NCBI GenBank assembly: GCA_030039575.1
Contig: JASHVH010000146.1
Coordinates: 1 to 6,108, forward strand
Source of the DNA: Acidimicrobiales bacterium
GTDB lineage: Bacteria > Actinomycetota > Acidimicrobiia > Acidimicrobiales > Palsa-688
Direction of reading: 5' to 3'
Length of the DNA: 6,108 nt
Within the stretch, counting starts at the first letter, position 1; the number at the start of each line of letters is the position of its first letter. Positions 1 to 6,108 of the stretch are shown here, in pieces. The position numbers were made by a program, and so were the translations under genes. The notes under the pieces were generated by a model. That model saw nothing but the letters and a program-made list of their open reading frames with translations. It ran no database searches and was not told the origin of the DNA.

Positions 1-195
1 GTCGGCTTCGACGACCTCCCCCTCTCCCGTTGGACTTCACCCCCCCTCACCACGGTACGCCAGCCGCTGGCCGAGATGGCCGCGACTGCCGTCCGCCTTG
101 TGCTCGCTCAGGGACGCGGCGAGGCGGTGGAGGGCCGTAGCATCGAGCTCGCCACCAGCCTGGTGACCCGGGAGACGACGGCCACCCACCCGTAA
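1..195 (+). CDS. LacI-family transcriptional regulator, C-terminal fragment (cut by window edge)
   Basis: Frame 1 is open from the first base to a TAA at 193-195 and gives 64 residues. The fragment starts VGFDDLPLSRW and continues with PPLTTVRQPLAEM and then ELATSLVTRETT. This is the characteristic end of the LacI/GalR family: the last part of the periplasmic-binding-protein-like effector domain, with the PPLTTVRQP segment and the terminal LATSLVxRxST strand. The N-terminal helix-turn-helix and most of the sugar-binding pocket lie outside the window, so neither the effector nor the operator can be read from this piece. Family knowledge says such proteins are dimeric repressors released by a sugar. 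The gene converges on xylA across a 371-bp gap. Its position makes it a candidate regulator of xylA, the GH30 gene or the rhamnose genes, but this is inference. I am very confident of the family and have no view of the specificity. Confidence 0.93.
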   Translation, partial: VGFDDLPLSRWTSPPLTTVRQPLAEMAATAVRLVLAQGRGEAVEGRSIELATSLVTRETTATHP

Positions 196-362
196 TCTGC
201 GCCGCTCCTCCGCTTTCCTATTTCCACGGGGCGCGCAAGCCTTCAAAATAGAGGCCGTCCGCTGACACTTCCCATCGGGCGGGTAGCAGCCGCGCCCTCA
301 TAGGTTTGCCGCCCACTAATTGCGAGGCGAATAAAAGTCATACCTTGCCTGGGCTTGACGAC

Positions 363-446
363 CGCCGCCGTGTGGACTTATCGACGGTGGGGCGAGGCAA
401 CATTGGACTTTTGCCCGCATACCGTAGATAACTGCACACTGCGACG
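363..446. repeat. Long imperfect inverted repeat (possible MITE, solo IS remnant or structured RNA)
   Basis: The core arms are 370-388 and 421-439; after reverse-complementing one, 16 of 19 positions match. The shared core is TTATC-N-ACGGT, flanked by GTGTG on the outside. Pairing continues outward to 363 and 446 with 5 of 7 further matches, giving 21 of 26 overall. Inside, GGGC (390-393) can pair with GCCC (413-416), leaving about 19 bases of loop. The whole could fold as one long hairpin. It encodes no recognisable protein, has no T-tract on either side, and no clear target-site duplication was seen. It could be a miniature inverted-repeat element, a decayed insertion-sequence end or a structured transcript; the sequence does not decide. 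The repeat itself is certain, its nature is not. Confidence 0.6.
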
Positions 447-476
447 CGTCGCCGCCCTTCACCGCCAGTCCGCTCC

Positions 477-511
477 AAAAGGCGGCAAATATCCTCTGGT
501 GAGGGCCGCCT
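477..511 (-). terminator. Likely Rho-independent terminator of xylA
   Basis: Read on the - strand, AGGCGGC (511-505) and GCCGCCT (486-480) form a perfect 7-bp stem followed by a run of T's (480-477). The 18-base loop contains a nested stem, CCTC-ACCA-GAGG, so the full fold is a longer bulged hairpin. It sits about 55 bases downstream of the xylA stop codon at 567, the expected place for the end of a monocistronic xylA message. The T-run is short (TTTT), as is common in high-GC genomes. Confidence 0.6.
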
Positions 512-566
512 AATGTGAGGCCTTCTTCTCTTTGTGGCTTCCAGCGAGAGCGCAGGCTGGGGCCGG

Positions 567-1742
567 CTAGCGGACGCCGAGGATGTGGTCGAGAGCGAGT
601 TGGTCGAGGCGTTCGATGTTGACCTCGCGAAGGCCGGCCCCGGCGGGGTCGAAGTCCTCATAAGCCGAACGGTCTGCCAGTAGCTCGGCCAGCGTCTCGC
701 CCGGGCCGAGGGTGGGCGTGGCCAGCGAGGGCCAGCCGGCGGCCGCCATTGCCTCTTGTACCTCGGGGTCGGCCCGGAAGGCCCGTGCTTTTTCTCTGAG
801 TACGAGGTAGTTGCGCATGCAGCCCGCGGCGGAGACCCAGACCCCTTCGGTCCCCTCGGCCCGGGGCGGCTTGAAATCGAAGTGACGGGGCCCGTCGTAA
901 CCGGCGGTCTCGAGCAGGTCGACCAGGAAGAACGCGCTCTTCACATCCGCCGACGCGAACCTCAGGTCCTGGTCGTAGCGGGGGCCGTGCTGGCCGTTCA
1001 GGTCGATGTGGAAGAGCTTGCCGGCCCACAACGCCTGCGCCACGCCGTGGACCATATTGAGGCAGGCCATGTTCTCGTGGCCCACCTCGGGGTTGAGCCC
1101 GACCATCTCGGGGTGCTCGAGCTGGTATATGAACGACAAGGCGTGCCCGATGGTGGGGAGGAAGATGTCGCCCCGAGGCTCGTTGGGTTTGGGCTCGAGG
1201 GCGAAGCGCAGGTTGTACCCCTTCGACCGGACGTACTCGCACAGCAGGTCCACGGCCTCCTTGTAGCGGTCGAGGGCGACGCGGACGTCCTTCGCCGCGT
1301 CGGACTCGGCCCCCTCACGACCTCCCCACATCACAAACGTCTGGGCGCCGAGCTCGGCCGCCAGGTCCAGGTTGCGTAGCGTCTTGCGGAGTGCGAACCG
1401 GCGCACTGAGCGGTCGTTGGCGGTGAAGGCGCCTTCCTTGAACACCGGGTGAGTGAACAAGTTGGTCGTGATCATGGGCACGGCGGTCCCGGTCTCGTCG
1501 AGGGCCGAACGGAAGCGCTTGATGGTCGCCTCTCTGGAAGGGTCGTCGCTGCCGAACGCCACCACGTCGTCATCATGGAACGTGACGCCCCAGGCGCCCA
1601 GAGCGGCGAGGTGATGGACGGCGTCGACGGGGTCGAGCGGCCGCCTGGTGGGGTCGCCGAACAGGTCCTTGCCGCCCCAGCCCACAGTCCATAACCCGAA
1701 GCTGAAGTGGTCTGCCTTCGTCGGGGTGAAACGGTCGGTCAT
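567..1742 (-). CDS. xylA: Xylose isomerase (group I)
   Basis: The 391-residue product is a cytoplasmic (beta/alpha)8-barrel enzyme that interconverts D-xylose and D-xylulose using two divalent metal ions. Its length and sequence match actinobacterial group I enzymes, starting with FGLWTVGW near residue 15. Expected active-site residues are all present: H56 and D59 in TFHDDD, W18, F96, W139 in WGGREGAE, E183 and K185 in [12 protein letters not shown]219 and H222 in NPEVGHE, D247 in HIDLNGQ, D257 and D259 in YDQD, and D289 in HFDFKPPR. These sit two positions later than in the Streptomyces enzymes. I chose the ATG at 1742-1740 because a strong GAGGAGG lies just upstream and the protein then starts like its relatives; an in-frame start at 1769 would place that site inside the gene. 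No xylulokinase gene is adjacent. xylA stands alone, divergent from the GH30 gene. Related isomerases also convert D-glucose to D-fructose. Confidence 0.97.
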   Translation of the reverse strand: MTDRFTPTKADHFSFGLWTVGWGGKDLFGDPTRRPLDPVDAVHHLAALGAWGVTFHDDDVVAFGSDDPSREATIKRFRSALDETGTAVPMITTNLFTHPVFKEGAFTANDRSVRRFALRKTLRNLDLAAELGAQTFVMWGGREGAESDAAKDVRVALDRYKEAVDLLCEYVRSKGYNLRFALEPKPNEPRGDIFLPTIGHALSFIYQLEHPEMVGLNPEVGHENMACLNMVHGVAQALWAGKLFHIDLNGQHGPRYDQDLRFASADVKSAFFLVDLLETAGYDGPRHFDFKPPRAEGTEGVWVSAAGCMRNYLVLREKARAFRADPEVQEAMAAAGWPSLATPTLGPGETLAELLADRSAYEDFDPAGAGLREVNIERLDQLALDHILGVR

Positions 1743-1746
1743 GTGC

Positions 1747-1753
1747 CCTCCTC
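1747..1753 (-). promoter_or_regulatory. Ribosome binding site of xylA
   Basis: On the - strand GAGGAGG is followed by GCAC and then the ATG at 1742. This strong Shine-Dalgarno match fixes the xylA start at 1742 rather than at the in-frame start at 1769. Confidence 0.8.
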
Positions 1754-1808
1754 GCTGCTGTGCGCTCAAATGCCGTACTTAGAGTAGCGCGGCCCGGGGT
1801 CCCGATAG

Positions 1809-1819
1809 TTTTCGGAAAA
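1809..1819. promoter_or_regulatory. Candidate operator palindrome TTTTC-G-GAAAA upstream of xylA
   Basis: A perfect 5+1+5 inverted repeat lies 67 bases upstream of the xylA start in otherwise GC-rich DNA. LacI-family operators are short palindromes often built around a central C/G step, and a LacI-family gene lies next to xylA, so this is a reasonable repressor site. The odd-length centre is less typical. Assignment to that regulator is inference. Confidence 0.35.
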
Positions 1820-1931
1820 TACGCCGCAAGTACAGCCGGCCATGACAGCTGATCGGCACCGTCACGTCGCGCGTCTGACCGGGTCATATTGAGGGTAGGG
1901 AACAGTTCGCAGGGCTTTTGCTCCCGCAGAG

Positions 1932-1944
1932 CCTTGCTTCAAGG
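1932..1944. promoter_or_regulatory. Inverted repeat CCTTG-CTT-CAAGG upstream of the GH30 gene
   Basis: A perfect 5-bp inverted repeat with a 3-base centre lies 72 bases upstream of the GH30 start. It could be an operator for the GH30 promoter or a chance palindrome. It does not resemble the palindrome at 1809-1819, so the two are probably not sites for the same protein. Confidence 0.2.
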
Positions 1945-2001
1945 GGTCCGCAACTTTCTGTTCTGCTTTGAATGTTACGGGCTCGCGGGGGTTGAGATAA
2001 C

Positions 2002-2009
2002 GGGAGGAG
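2002..2009 (+). promoter_or_regulatory. Ribosome binding site of the GH30 gene
   Basis: GGGAGGAG lies 7 bases before the ATG at 2017. The strong match and good spacing support this start, even though it gives the signal peptide an unusually long leading segment. Confidence 0.8.
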
Positions 2010-2016
2010 TGGACAT

Positions 2017-3516
2017 ATGTTCCCTTCGGTTAACGGCTCATCACCAACTAGCCCCAACGCCGCCATTTCAGGGCGAGGGCGAAGGAACGCCGTCAAGCTG
2101 CCGTTCGCACTGGCCTTGACGGCTCTAATGATTGCCAGTACAGGCACCATTGCATCGGCCAGCCCGCGGGCCCGGCAGGCGGCCGAACGGACGAGCAGCC
2201 AGTCGACGACCGGGCTGACCGCCCAGGTCGGGGTCGGCTCCGGGATCGACCAGGTGATCAACGGGTTTGGCTTCGCTGACGCCTTCGGGCAGGTGGGCAA
2301 CCTGCAAGCCATGCCGACCGACGTGCAAAATGCAGTGGTCAACTTGCTGTTCAACCCGACCACTGGCGCCGGCCTGGACATAGTCCGCTTCGGCCTCGGG
2401 GGGATCGGCGGCGCCGGCGACCTGAGCGGCCAGATCTGGCTCGGCCAGCAGGCGCTCACGTTTGGCGTCCACACCTTCTACGGCGACTCGTGGAGCGCGC
2501 CGGCCGACTTCAAGACGAACCAGTCGGAGGACAATGGGGGCTACCTCTGCGGTGTGCCCGGAGAGACCTGTCTAGACGGGGACTACCAGCAGAGCTATGC
2601 CGACTTCCTGGCCGCCCAGGCGAAGGGGTTCGCGGAGGCGGGCCTGCCGCTGCAAGCGGTCGACCCCGTCAACGAACCGGAGATCGGGCCGGGTTACGCC
2701 TCGATGCTCATGACTCCGGCCCAGGCGGCCGAGTTCATCCCTTATCTCGGGCGCGCCCTGCTCCAACAGGGCCTCCAGACCAAGGTGGCGTGCTGCGACG
2801 CAGAAGGCTGGGCGAACTCGTCAGGTTTTGACGGGGCGCAGGCTTACACCCAGGCCGTGCTCGGCTCGCCCGAAGCGGCGCCCTGGGTGGGCCTGATAAC
2901 CAGCCACGGGTACACCTCCGCCCCGACCTTCCCCCTGACGTCTGAGCGGCCGGTCTGGGAGACCGAGTGGTCGACATTCGAGAGTTGGGACCCGAGCTGG
3001 AACGACGGCACCGACGCTTCGGGGCTCAGCTGGGCCAACAGGATCTACGTCGCGCTGACTCAGGCCAACGTGAACGCCTTCCTGTACTGGTGGGGCACGA
3101 CGACCTACAAAGAGAACGGCGACAACGAAGGACTGATCATCCTGGGGACGTCGTCGGACACCACCGCCGACACTTATCAGGCTTCCGGCCGGCTCTGGGC
3201 CTTCGCCGCCTTCAGCCGGTTCGTCCGCCCAGGTGCCGTGCGGGTAAACGCCACCAGCTCGGACCCCAACCTCGATGCCGTCGCCTTCCGCGGTCACCAA
3301 GGGACGGTCCTGGTCCTCATCAACAACAACACGTCCGCCGAGCAGACCACCGTCCAACTGGCCGGCGCGCCTGCCTCAGGGTCGGCGCAGCCGTACCTCA
3401 CCGATGCCAGCGACGATGGGACCGCCCAGGCACCAATAAGTGTGAGCGGTGGGGGGTTCACCGCTACGGTGCCGGCCGGAGCGGTGGTCAGCTACGTCAT
3501 AACTCCGGGCAGCTAG
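2017..3516 (+). CDS. Secreted glycoside hydrolase, family GH30 (probable xylanase-type)
   Basis: The 499-residue product is an exported retaining glycosidase. An N-terminal segment of about 20 polar residues leads to GRGRRNAVK, a hydrophobic stretch (about 28-46) and a likely signal peptidase site after ASA (residue 48). The mature enzyme starts with the GH30 first strand, INGFGFADAFGQ. The catalytic domain covers roughly 65-395. The likely acid/base is E220 in VDPVNEPE and the likely nucleophile E317 in WETEWS. Between them is VACCDAEGW, which I recall from xylanase-like GH30 proteins. Two cysteines in YLCGVPGETCLDG could form a disulfide. The last 100 or so residues form the beta-sandwich typical of GH30 (VLVINNNTSA to AVVSYVITP). 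No carbohydrate-binding module or cell-wall anchor is seen. Family members cut xylan, glucuronoxylan, beta-1,6-glucan or glucosylceramide. The xylA neighbour favours a xylan substrate, but the subfamily cannot be fixed by eye. The RR pair resembles a weak Tat signal; Sec export is equally possible. Confidence 0.9.
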   Translation: MFPSVNGSSPTSPNAAISGRGRRNAVKLPFALALTALMIASTGTIASASPRARQAAERTSSQSTTGLTAQVGVGSGIDQVINGFGFADAFGQVGNLQAMPTDVQNAVVNLLFNPTTGAGLDIVRFGLGGIGGAGDLSGQIWLGQQALTFGVHTFYGDSWSAPADFKTNQSEDNGGYLCGVPGETCLDGDYQQSYADFLAAQAKGFAEAGLPLQAVDPVNEPEIGPGYASMLMTPAQAAEFIPYLGRALLQQGLQTKVACCDAEGWANSSGFDGAQAYTQAVLGSPEAAPWVGLITSHGYTSAPTFPLTSERPVWETEWSTFESWDPSWNDGTDASGLSWANRIYVALTQANVNAFLYWWGTTTYKENGDNEGLIILGTSSDTTADTYQASGRLWAFAAFSRFVRPGAVRVNATSSDPNLDAVAFRGHQGTVLVLINNNTSAEQTTVQLAGAPASGSAQPYLTDASDDGTAQAPISVSGGGFTATVPAGAVVSYVITPGS

Positions 3517-3535
3517 CCGGCTGCTGCTAGCCCGG
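3505..3535. terminator. Weak bidirectional hairpin at the GH30 stop codon
   Basis: GCTAGC occurs at 3512-3517, overlapping the GH30 TAG, and again at 3526-3531. It is self-complementary, so the two copies can form a 6-bp stem with an 8-base loop. CCGG on each side (3505-3508 and 3532-3535) can extend it past a 3-base bulge. No T-run follows on either strand, so it is a weak candidate terminator between the convergent GH30 and rhaB genes. Confidence 0.3.
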
Positions 3536-3590
3536 CCCCAACGCAAAGGCAGTAACGGGCAAAGTGAGCCGCTTCACCGGTTTAAGGCAA

Positions 3591-3665
3591 CACGAGGTTA
3601 CCGGCGGGGCCTTCAACGCCATGGTGCCGGCCCGGGCGGTCGCGAGTTACGTCGTTGCCCGGCCA
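3591..3665 (+). pseudogene. Remnant of a second GH30-type C-terminus
   Basis: Translation of 3594-3659 gives EVTGGAFNAMVPARAVASYVVA in two overlapping motifs, GGAFNAMVPARAV and AVASYVVA. This aligns with the last beta-strands of the GH30 protein just upstream (GGGFTATVPAGAV and AVVSYVIT). Over 17 codons, 3603-3653 against 3448-3498, 12 of 17 residues and 39 of 51 bases match. The remnant lies in a different frame from the GH30 gene and after its stop, and has no start or catalytic part. It looks like the end of a former second GH30 gene, left by tandem duplication followed by deletion, or by recombination between two paralogues. The frame stays open into the antisense of rhaB, but that extension is not protein-like. 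Confidence 0.7.
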
Positions 3666-3666
3666 A

Positions 3667-5154
3667 TTAGAGCCCCACCCTTATCCCCGGAGACCGGCGT
3701 CGAGCGTGCTCGGCCGCCCGTGCCAGCGCGGGCTCAGGCAGCACGTGAGCGAGCGGGAAGGAGCGGGCGACGAGCCGGCGCATCTCGGCCCGGCCTCCGA
3801 CTTTCCCGGCGCTGCTCAGTTGGGCCAGGACGTTCCCGACCGCCGAAGCCTCTGTCGGCCCGGCCACGACTTCGAGGCCGCTGCAGGCAGCCAGGAGCCT
3901 CACGAAGAGCCGGTTAGCCGAGCCGCCGCCGACGACATGAAGGGCGCTTGCGTGCTTACCCGTGCACCCTTGGGCCTCTTCGAGGGCAGAGCAGATATCG
4001 AGCGCCACGCTGTCCAACACACAGCGCACCATTTCGGCATCGCTCTCGGGCACGGGTTCCCCGTTTGCCGCGCACGCCGCCCGGACCCGCCCCGGCATAT
4101 CGCCGGGGACGGCGAAGGCCGGGTCGGAGGTGTCCACGAGGGACCGGAACGGGCGGCAATCCTCCGCCTGCGCGAACAGGTCGGCGAGCGCCACGGTGTG
4201 GCCCTGGTGAGCCCAACACCGTTCGCTTTCCTGGATCATCCAATAACCCATTACGTTTTTCAGGAACCGCACCGTCCCGCCGTACCCGAGCTCGTTGGAG
4301 AAGTTGGCCTGCCGGCTGGCGTCAGAGATGATCGGAGCGTCCAGCTCGAGGCCGACGAGCGACCAGGTCCCGCTGGACACGTAGGCGAAATCCTCGGTGA
4401 GGGCGGGGACGGCAAGGACGGCGGAAGCGGTGTCGTGAGAGGCGACGGCTACGACCTCAGGCGGCCTCGCCATCCCGACACTGGCGGCGACGGCGGGGAG
4501 CACCCGGCCGTAATGCTCGCCCGGGTCGATGAAGGCCCCGAAGACTTCGCGGCGCAGGCCGAGCCGCGGGAACAGCCACTCGACGAAACCGCCGGTGCGG
4601 GCGTCGACGAGCTGAGTGGTCGATGCGACCGTCCGCTCCGTCCGGCGCCGGCCCGTAAGCAGGTAGGCCAGGAGGTCGGGGACCATGAGCATGTGCGAGG
4701 CGGCTGTGTAGGCAGTGGTGCCCCGCTCAGCCAGGAGCTGGCAGACCGTGTTGATGGCCATGGCCTGGGTCCCGGTGGCGTCGTAGATCCGCCCTAGCCC
4801 GACGACTTGGTCCAGCTCTTCGAGCCGGCCGTCCGTTCGCTCGTCCCGGTAATGGTACGGCGGCCCGAGGAGCCGGCCCTCTGCGTCGATGAGTCCGTAG
4901 TCCACGCCCCAGCTGTCCACGCCGACCCACAACGAGCCGTCGCCGGCCTCCCGGTAGAGCCGCCCGACCGCTTCGAGCATCCCTTGGTGAAGCCTGAGCA
5001 GATCCCAGTGGATCCCGTCGGGCAGCTGAACAGGCCCGTTCGGGTGGCGGGCCACCTCGCTCACCAGGAGCCGCCCCGCTTCGAGGCGGCCGGCGAACAG
5101 CCGGGCGCTTGAGGCACCCAGGTCGATGGCGGCGAAAAGGGTCGGGGTGGCCAC
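3667..5154 (-). CDS. rhaB: Rhamnulokinase
   Basis: The 495-residue product is a FGGY-type sugar kinase (ASKHA fold) that phosphorylates L-rhamnulose to L-rhamnulose 1-phosphate with ATP in the cytoplasm. The length fits RhaB of enteric bacteria (489). Landmarks in order: the phosphate-binding AIDLGASSARLF (residues 9-20), VGVDSWGVDYGLID (77-90), the probable catalytic base D241 in ASHDTASAV, the second phosphate loop SSGTWSLVGLE (260-270), the RhaB-typical NFSNELGYGGTVRFLKNV (284-301), and the adenosine loop VVGGGSANRLF (407-417). The start is a GTG at 5154-5152: an in-frame TAA lies three codons upstream and the phosphate loop follows directly, so little choice remains. No good Shine-Dalgarno site precedes it. 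The gene begins 34 bases after the bifunctional aldolase/dehydrogenase ends, so the two are probably cotranscribed and rhaB may depend on translation of its upstream neighbour. Its 3' end meets the GH30 remnant. Confidence 0.95.
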   Translation of the reverse strand: MATPTLFAAIDLGASSARLFAGRLEAGRLLVSEVARHPNGPVQLPDGIHWDLLRLHQGMLEAVGRLYREAGDGSLWVGVDSWGVDYGLIDAEGRLLGPPYHYRDERTDGRLEELDQVVGLGRIYDATGTQAMAINTVCQLLAERGTTAYTAASHMLMVPDLLAYLLTGRRRTERTVASTTQLVDARTGGFVEWLFPRLGLRREVFGAFIDPGEHYGRVLPAVAASVGMARPPEVVAVASHDTASAVLAVPALTEDFAYVSSGTWSLVGLELDAPIISDASRQANFSNELGYGGTVRFLKNVMGYWMIQESERCWAHQGHTVALADLFAQAEDCRPFRSLVDTSDPAFAVPGDMPGRVRAACAANGEPVPESDAEMVRCVLDSVALDICSALEEAQGCTGKHASALHVVGGGSANRLFVRLLAACSGLEVVAGPTEASAVGNVLAQLSSAGKVGGRAEMRRLVARSFPLAHVLPEPALARAAEHARRRSPGIRVGL

Positions 5155-5188
5155 GGGCCGTTATCGCTCTACCACGGCCACGCCAAGC

Positions 5189-6108
5189 TCACCGCAGGAA
5201 AGCGGCCGCCACCCCGGCATCAACCGGGATTATCACCCCGGTCGTCCGCGAAAGGTCGCCCGCCGTAAGGACGAACACGGCGTCCGCGACATGCTCCGGC
5301 AGGACCTCGAGCTTCAGGAGCGTGCGCGACGCGTAATACTCGCCCAACTTCTCTTCCGGTACGCCATAAACCGCGGCCCGCTGTGCTCCCCACCCGCCGG
5401 CAAAAATCCCCGAGCCGCGAACGACTGCGTCGGGGTTGACACCGTTCACGCGTATGCTTTGGGCCGCGAGCTCGGCGGCGAGCAAGCGGACCTGGTGTTC
5501 CTGGTCAGCCTTGGCGGCGCCGTAGGCGACATTGTTAGGGCCCGCAAAAACGGCGTTCTTACTGGCGATGTAGATAATGTCGCCACCCATTTGCTGGACG
5601 GTCATCACCCGGGCTGCTTCCCGGGCGACCAGGAACGAGCCCTCGGCCATGACCGAATGCTGAAGCCGCCAGTCCTCCACCGTCGTGTCCAGCAGGGTTT
5701 TGGAAATAGACAGACCGGCGTTGTTGACCACTAGGTCGACCCCGCCGAAGCCCAGCACCGTGCGGGAAAGTGCCGCCGCGACTTCCTCCTCCGAGCTCAC
5801 GTCCATGCGGCAGGAGAACACTGCGTCTGGGCCGCCGATCTCTTTGGCAACCGATGCGGCCCGCTGTTCATCGACGTCTGCTACCACCACGCAGGCGCCC
5901 TCCTTGGCCAGCCGCCGCGCCGTCGCCGCCCCGATCCCCGACCCGGAGCCGGTGACCAGCGCGATGCGAGCCGAAAGGGGCTTCGGCGCCGGCATCCTGC
6001 GCAACTTCTGCTCCTCGAGTTCCCAGTACTCGATCCTGAATTTTTCGCTCTCGGGTATCGGTTCGTAAGTGGAAAGGGCCTCGGCGCCGCGCATCACGTT
6101 GATCGCGT
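5189..6108 (-). CDS. rhaD: Bifunctional rhamnulose-1-phosphate aldolase/lactaldehyde dehydrogenase, C-terminal part (cut by window edge)
   Basis: The frame is open from the right edge to a TGA at 5191-5189; about 306 residues are visible and no genuine start is present, since reading continues upstream as AINVMRGAEALSTYEP. The MRGAEALSTYEP and EYWELEEQKLRRMP segments match the linker between the class II aldolase domain and the dehydrogenase in the fused RhaD proteins of Actinobacteria and other bacteria. The aldolase domain itself would lie beyond 6108. What is visible is a complete short-chain dehydrogenase domain: TGSGSGIG (5953-5930), an acidic residue after the second strand (VVVADVD) pointing to NAD(H), NNAG, the catalytic Ser in YIASKNAV (5563-5561), and Tyr and Lys in AYGAAKA (Tyr at 5524-5522). 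In the pathway, rhamnulose 1-phosphate is cleaved to DHAP and L-lactaldehyde, and this domain oxidises the lactaldehyde to L-lactate. Placement directly upstream of rhaB supports this. A stand-alone SDR is the alternative, but the linker argues against it. Confidence 0.88.
   Translation of the reverse strand, partial: AINVMRGAEALSTYEPIPESEKFRIEYWELEEQKLRRMPAPKPLSARIALVTGSGSGIGAATARRLAKEGACVVVADVDEQRAASVAKEIGGPDAVFSCRMDVSSEEEVAAALSRTVLGFGGVDLVVNNAGLSISKTLLDTTVEDWRLQHSVMAEGSFLVAREAARVMTVQQMGGDIIYIASKNAVFAGPNNVAYGAAKADQEHQVRLLAAELAAQSIRVNGVNPDAVVRGSGIFAGGWGAQRAAVYGVPEEKLGEYYASRTLLKLEVLPEHVADAVFVLTAGDLSRTTGVIIPVDAGVAAAFLR

Larger units (their letters stand above)
196..566. other. Gene-free stretch between convergent lacI-type gene and xylA
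   Basis: These 371 bases contain no convincing gene on either strand. A - strand reading frame covers 338-661, but it runs into the xylA 3' end in another frame and its translation is low-complexity Arg/Ser/Pro. Two structures stand out and are listed separately: a long imperfect inverted repeat (363-446) and a hairpin followed by T's on the - strand (477-511). A perfect 10-bp palindrome, CGACGCGTCG (442-451), overlaps the right end of the inverted repeat. I find no clear intrinsic terminator for the LacI-type gene just after its stop. A small hairpin, GGGCG/CGCCC (277-281 with 293-297), has no T-tract. Confidence 0.6.
1743..2016. promoter_or_regulatory. Divergent promoter region between xylA and the GH30 gene
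   Basis: These 274 bases separate the starts of two genes transcribed away from each other, so both promoters should lie here. No pair of promoter hexamers is convincing on either strand. On the - strand, TTGCGG just upstream of the palindrome at 1809-1819 and TACTCT nearer xylA are weak candidates. The region holds two inverted repeats, listed separately, that could be regulator-binding sites. No open reading frame here looks like a gene. Confidence 0.55.

Noticed and set aside
277..297. A small GGGCG/CGCCC hairpin after the LacI-type gene
   Set aside because: The stem is only 5 bp with an 11-base loop and no T-run, so it is not a credible terminator in GC-rich DNA.
355..383. A promoter-like TTGACG with TTATCG 17 bases later
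   Set aside because: The -10 part is a poor match, it lies within the inverted repeat, and no + strand gene follows it.
338..661. A 107-codon - strand open frame in the gap after xylA
   Set aside because: It overlaps the xylA 3' end in another frame, its sequence is Ser/Arg/Pro-rich low complexity, and it runs through the terminator-like hairpin and the inverted repeat.
1743..1769. An upstream in-frame start for xylA at 1769
   Set aside because: It would put the strong GAGGAGG ribosome site inside the coding sequence and add residues absent from group I xylose isomerases.
3655..4797. A 380-codon + strand open frame opposite rhaB
   Set aside because: It lies fully antisense to a well-supported kinase gene with all family motifs, and its translation resembles no known protein; long antisense frames are expected in high-GC DNA.
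5126..5734. A 202-codon + strand open frame opposite the dehydrogenase domain
   Set aside because: It is the antisense shadow of the SDR domain, which has a complete set of cofactor and catalytic motifs.

Overview
This window is about 6.1 kb of high-GC DNA with actinobacterial-type genes. The xylose isomerase closely matches the group I enzymes of Streptomyces and Actinoplanes. The LacI-family tail and the fused rhamnulose-phosphate aldolase/dehydrogenase are also forms common in Actinobacteria. The genus cannot be told from the sequence. I see no rRNA, tRNA, CRISPR array or intact transposase.

Layout, left to right. The C-terminal end of a LacI-family regulator (+ strand) runs in from the left edge and stops at 195. 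A 371-bp gene-free stretch (196-566) follows, lying between convergent genes. It holds a long imperfect inverted repeat (363-446) and a likely intrinsic terminator for the gene to its right (477-511, - strand). Xylose isomerase xylA occupies 567-1742 on the - strand. A divergent intergenic region (1743-2016) contains a perfect 11-bp palindrome and a second inverted repeat, both candidate operators. A secreted GH30-family glycoside hydrolase runs 2017-3516 on the + strand. The 150 bp after it carry a decayed second copy of a GH30-type C-terminus. Rhamnulokinase rhaB (3667-5154, -) comes next. The 3' part of a bifunctional rhamnulose-1-phosphate aldolase/lactaldehyde dehydrogenase (5189 to beyond 6108, -) lies upstream of rhaB in the same probable operon.

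How the genes fit together (inference from families and positions): the locus looks like a plant-polysaccharide sugar-use region. The exported GH30 enzyme would attack a polysaccharide outside the cell, most plausibly a xylan. XylA would turn released D-xylose into D-xylulose. RhaB and the bifunctional aldolase/dehydrogenase would phosphorylate L-rhamnulose, cleave it to DHAP and L-lactaldehyde, and oxidise the lactaldehyde to lactate. The LacI-type protein is the obvious candidate regulator, with its operator possibly between the divergent xylA and GH30 genes. No xylulokinase, rhamnose isomerase or transporter is visible; these may lie outside the window.

I do not see evidence for a wholly new system. 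The most unusual items are the GH30 tail remnant and the unexplained long inverted repeat between the regulator and xylA.
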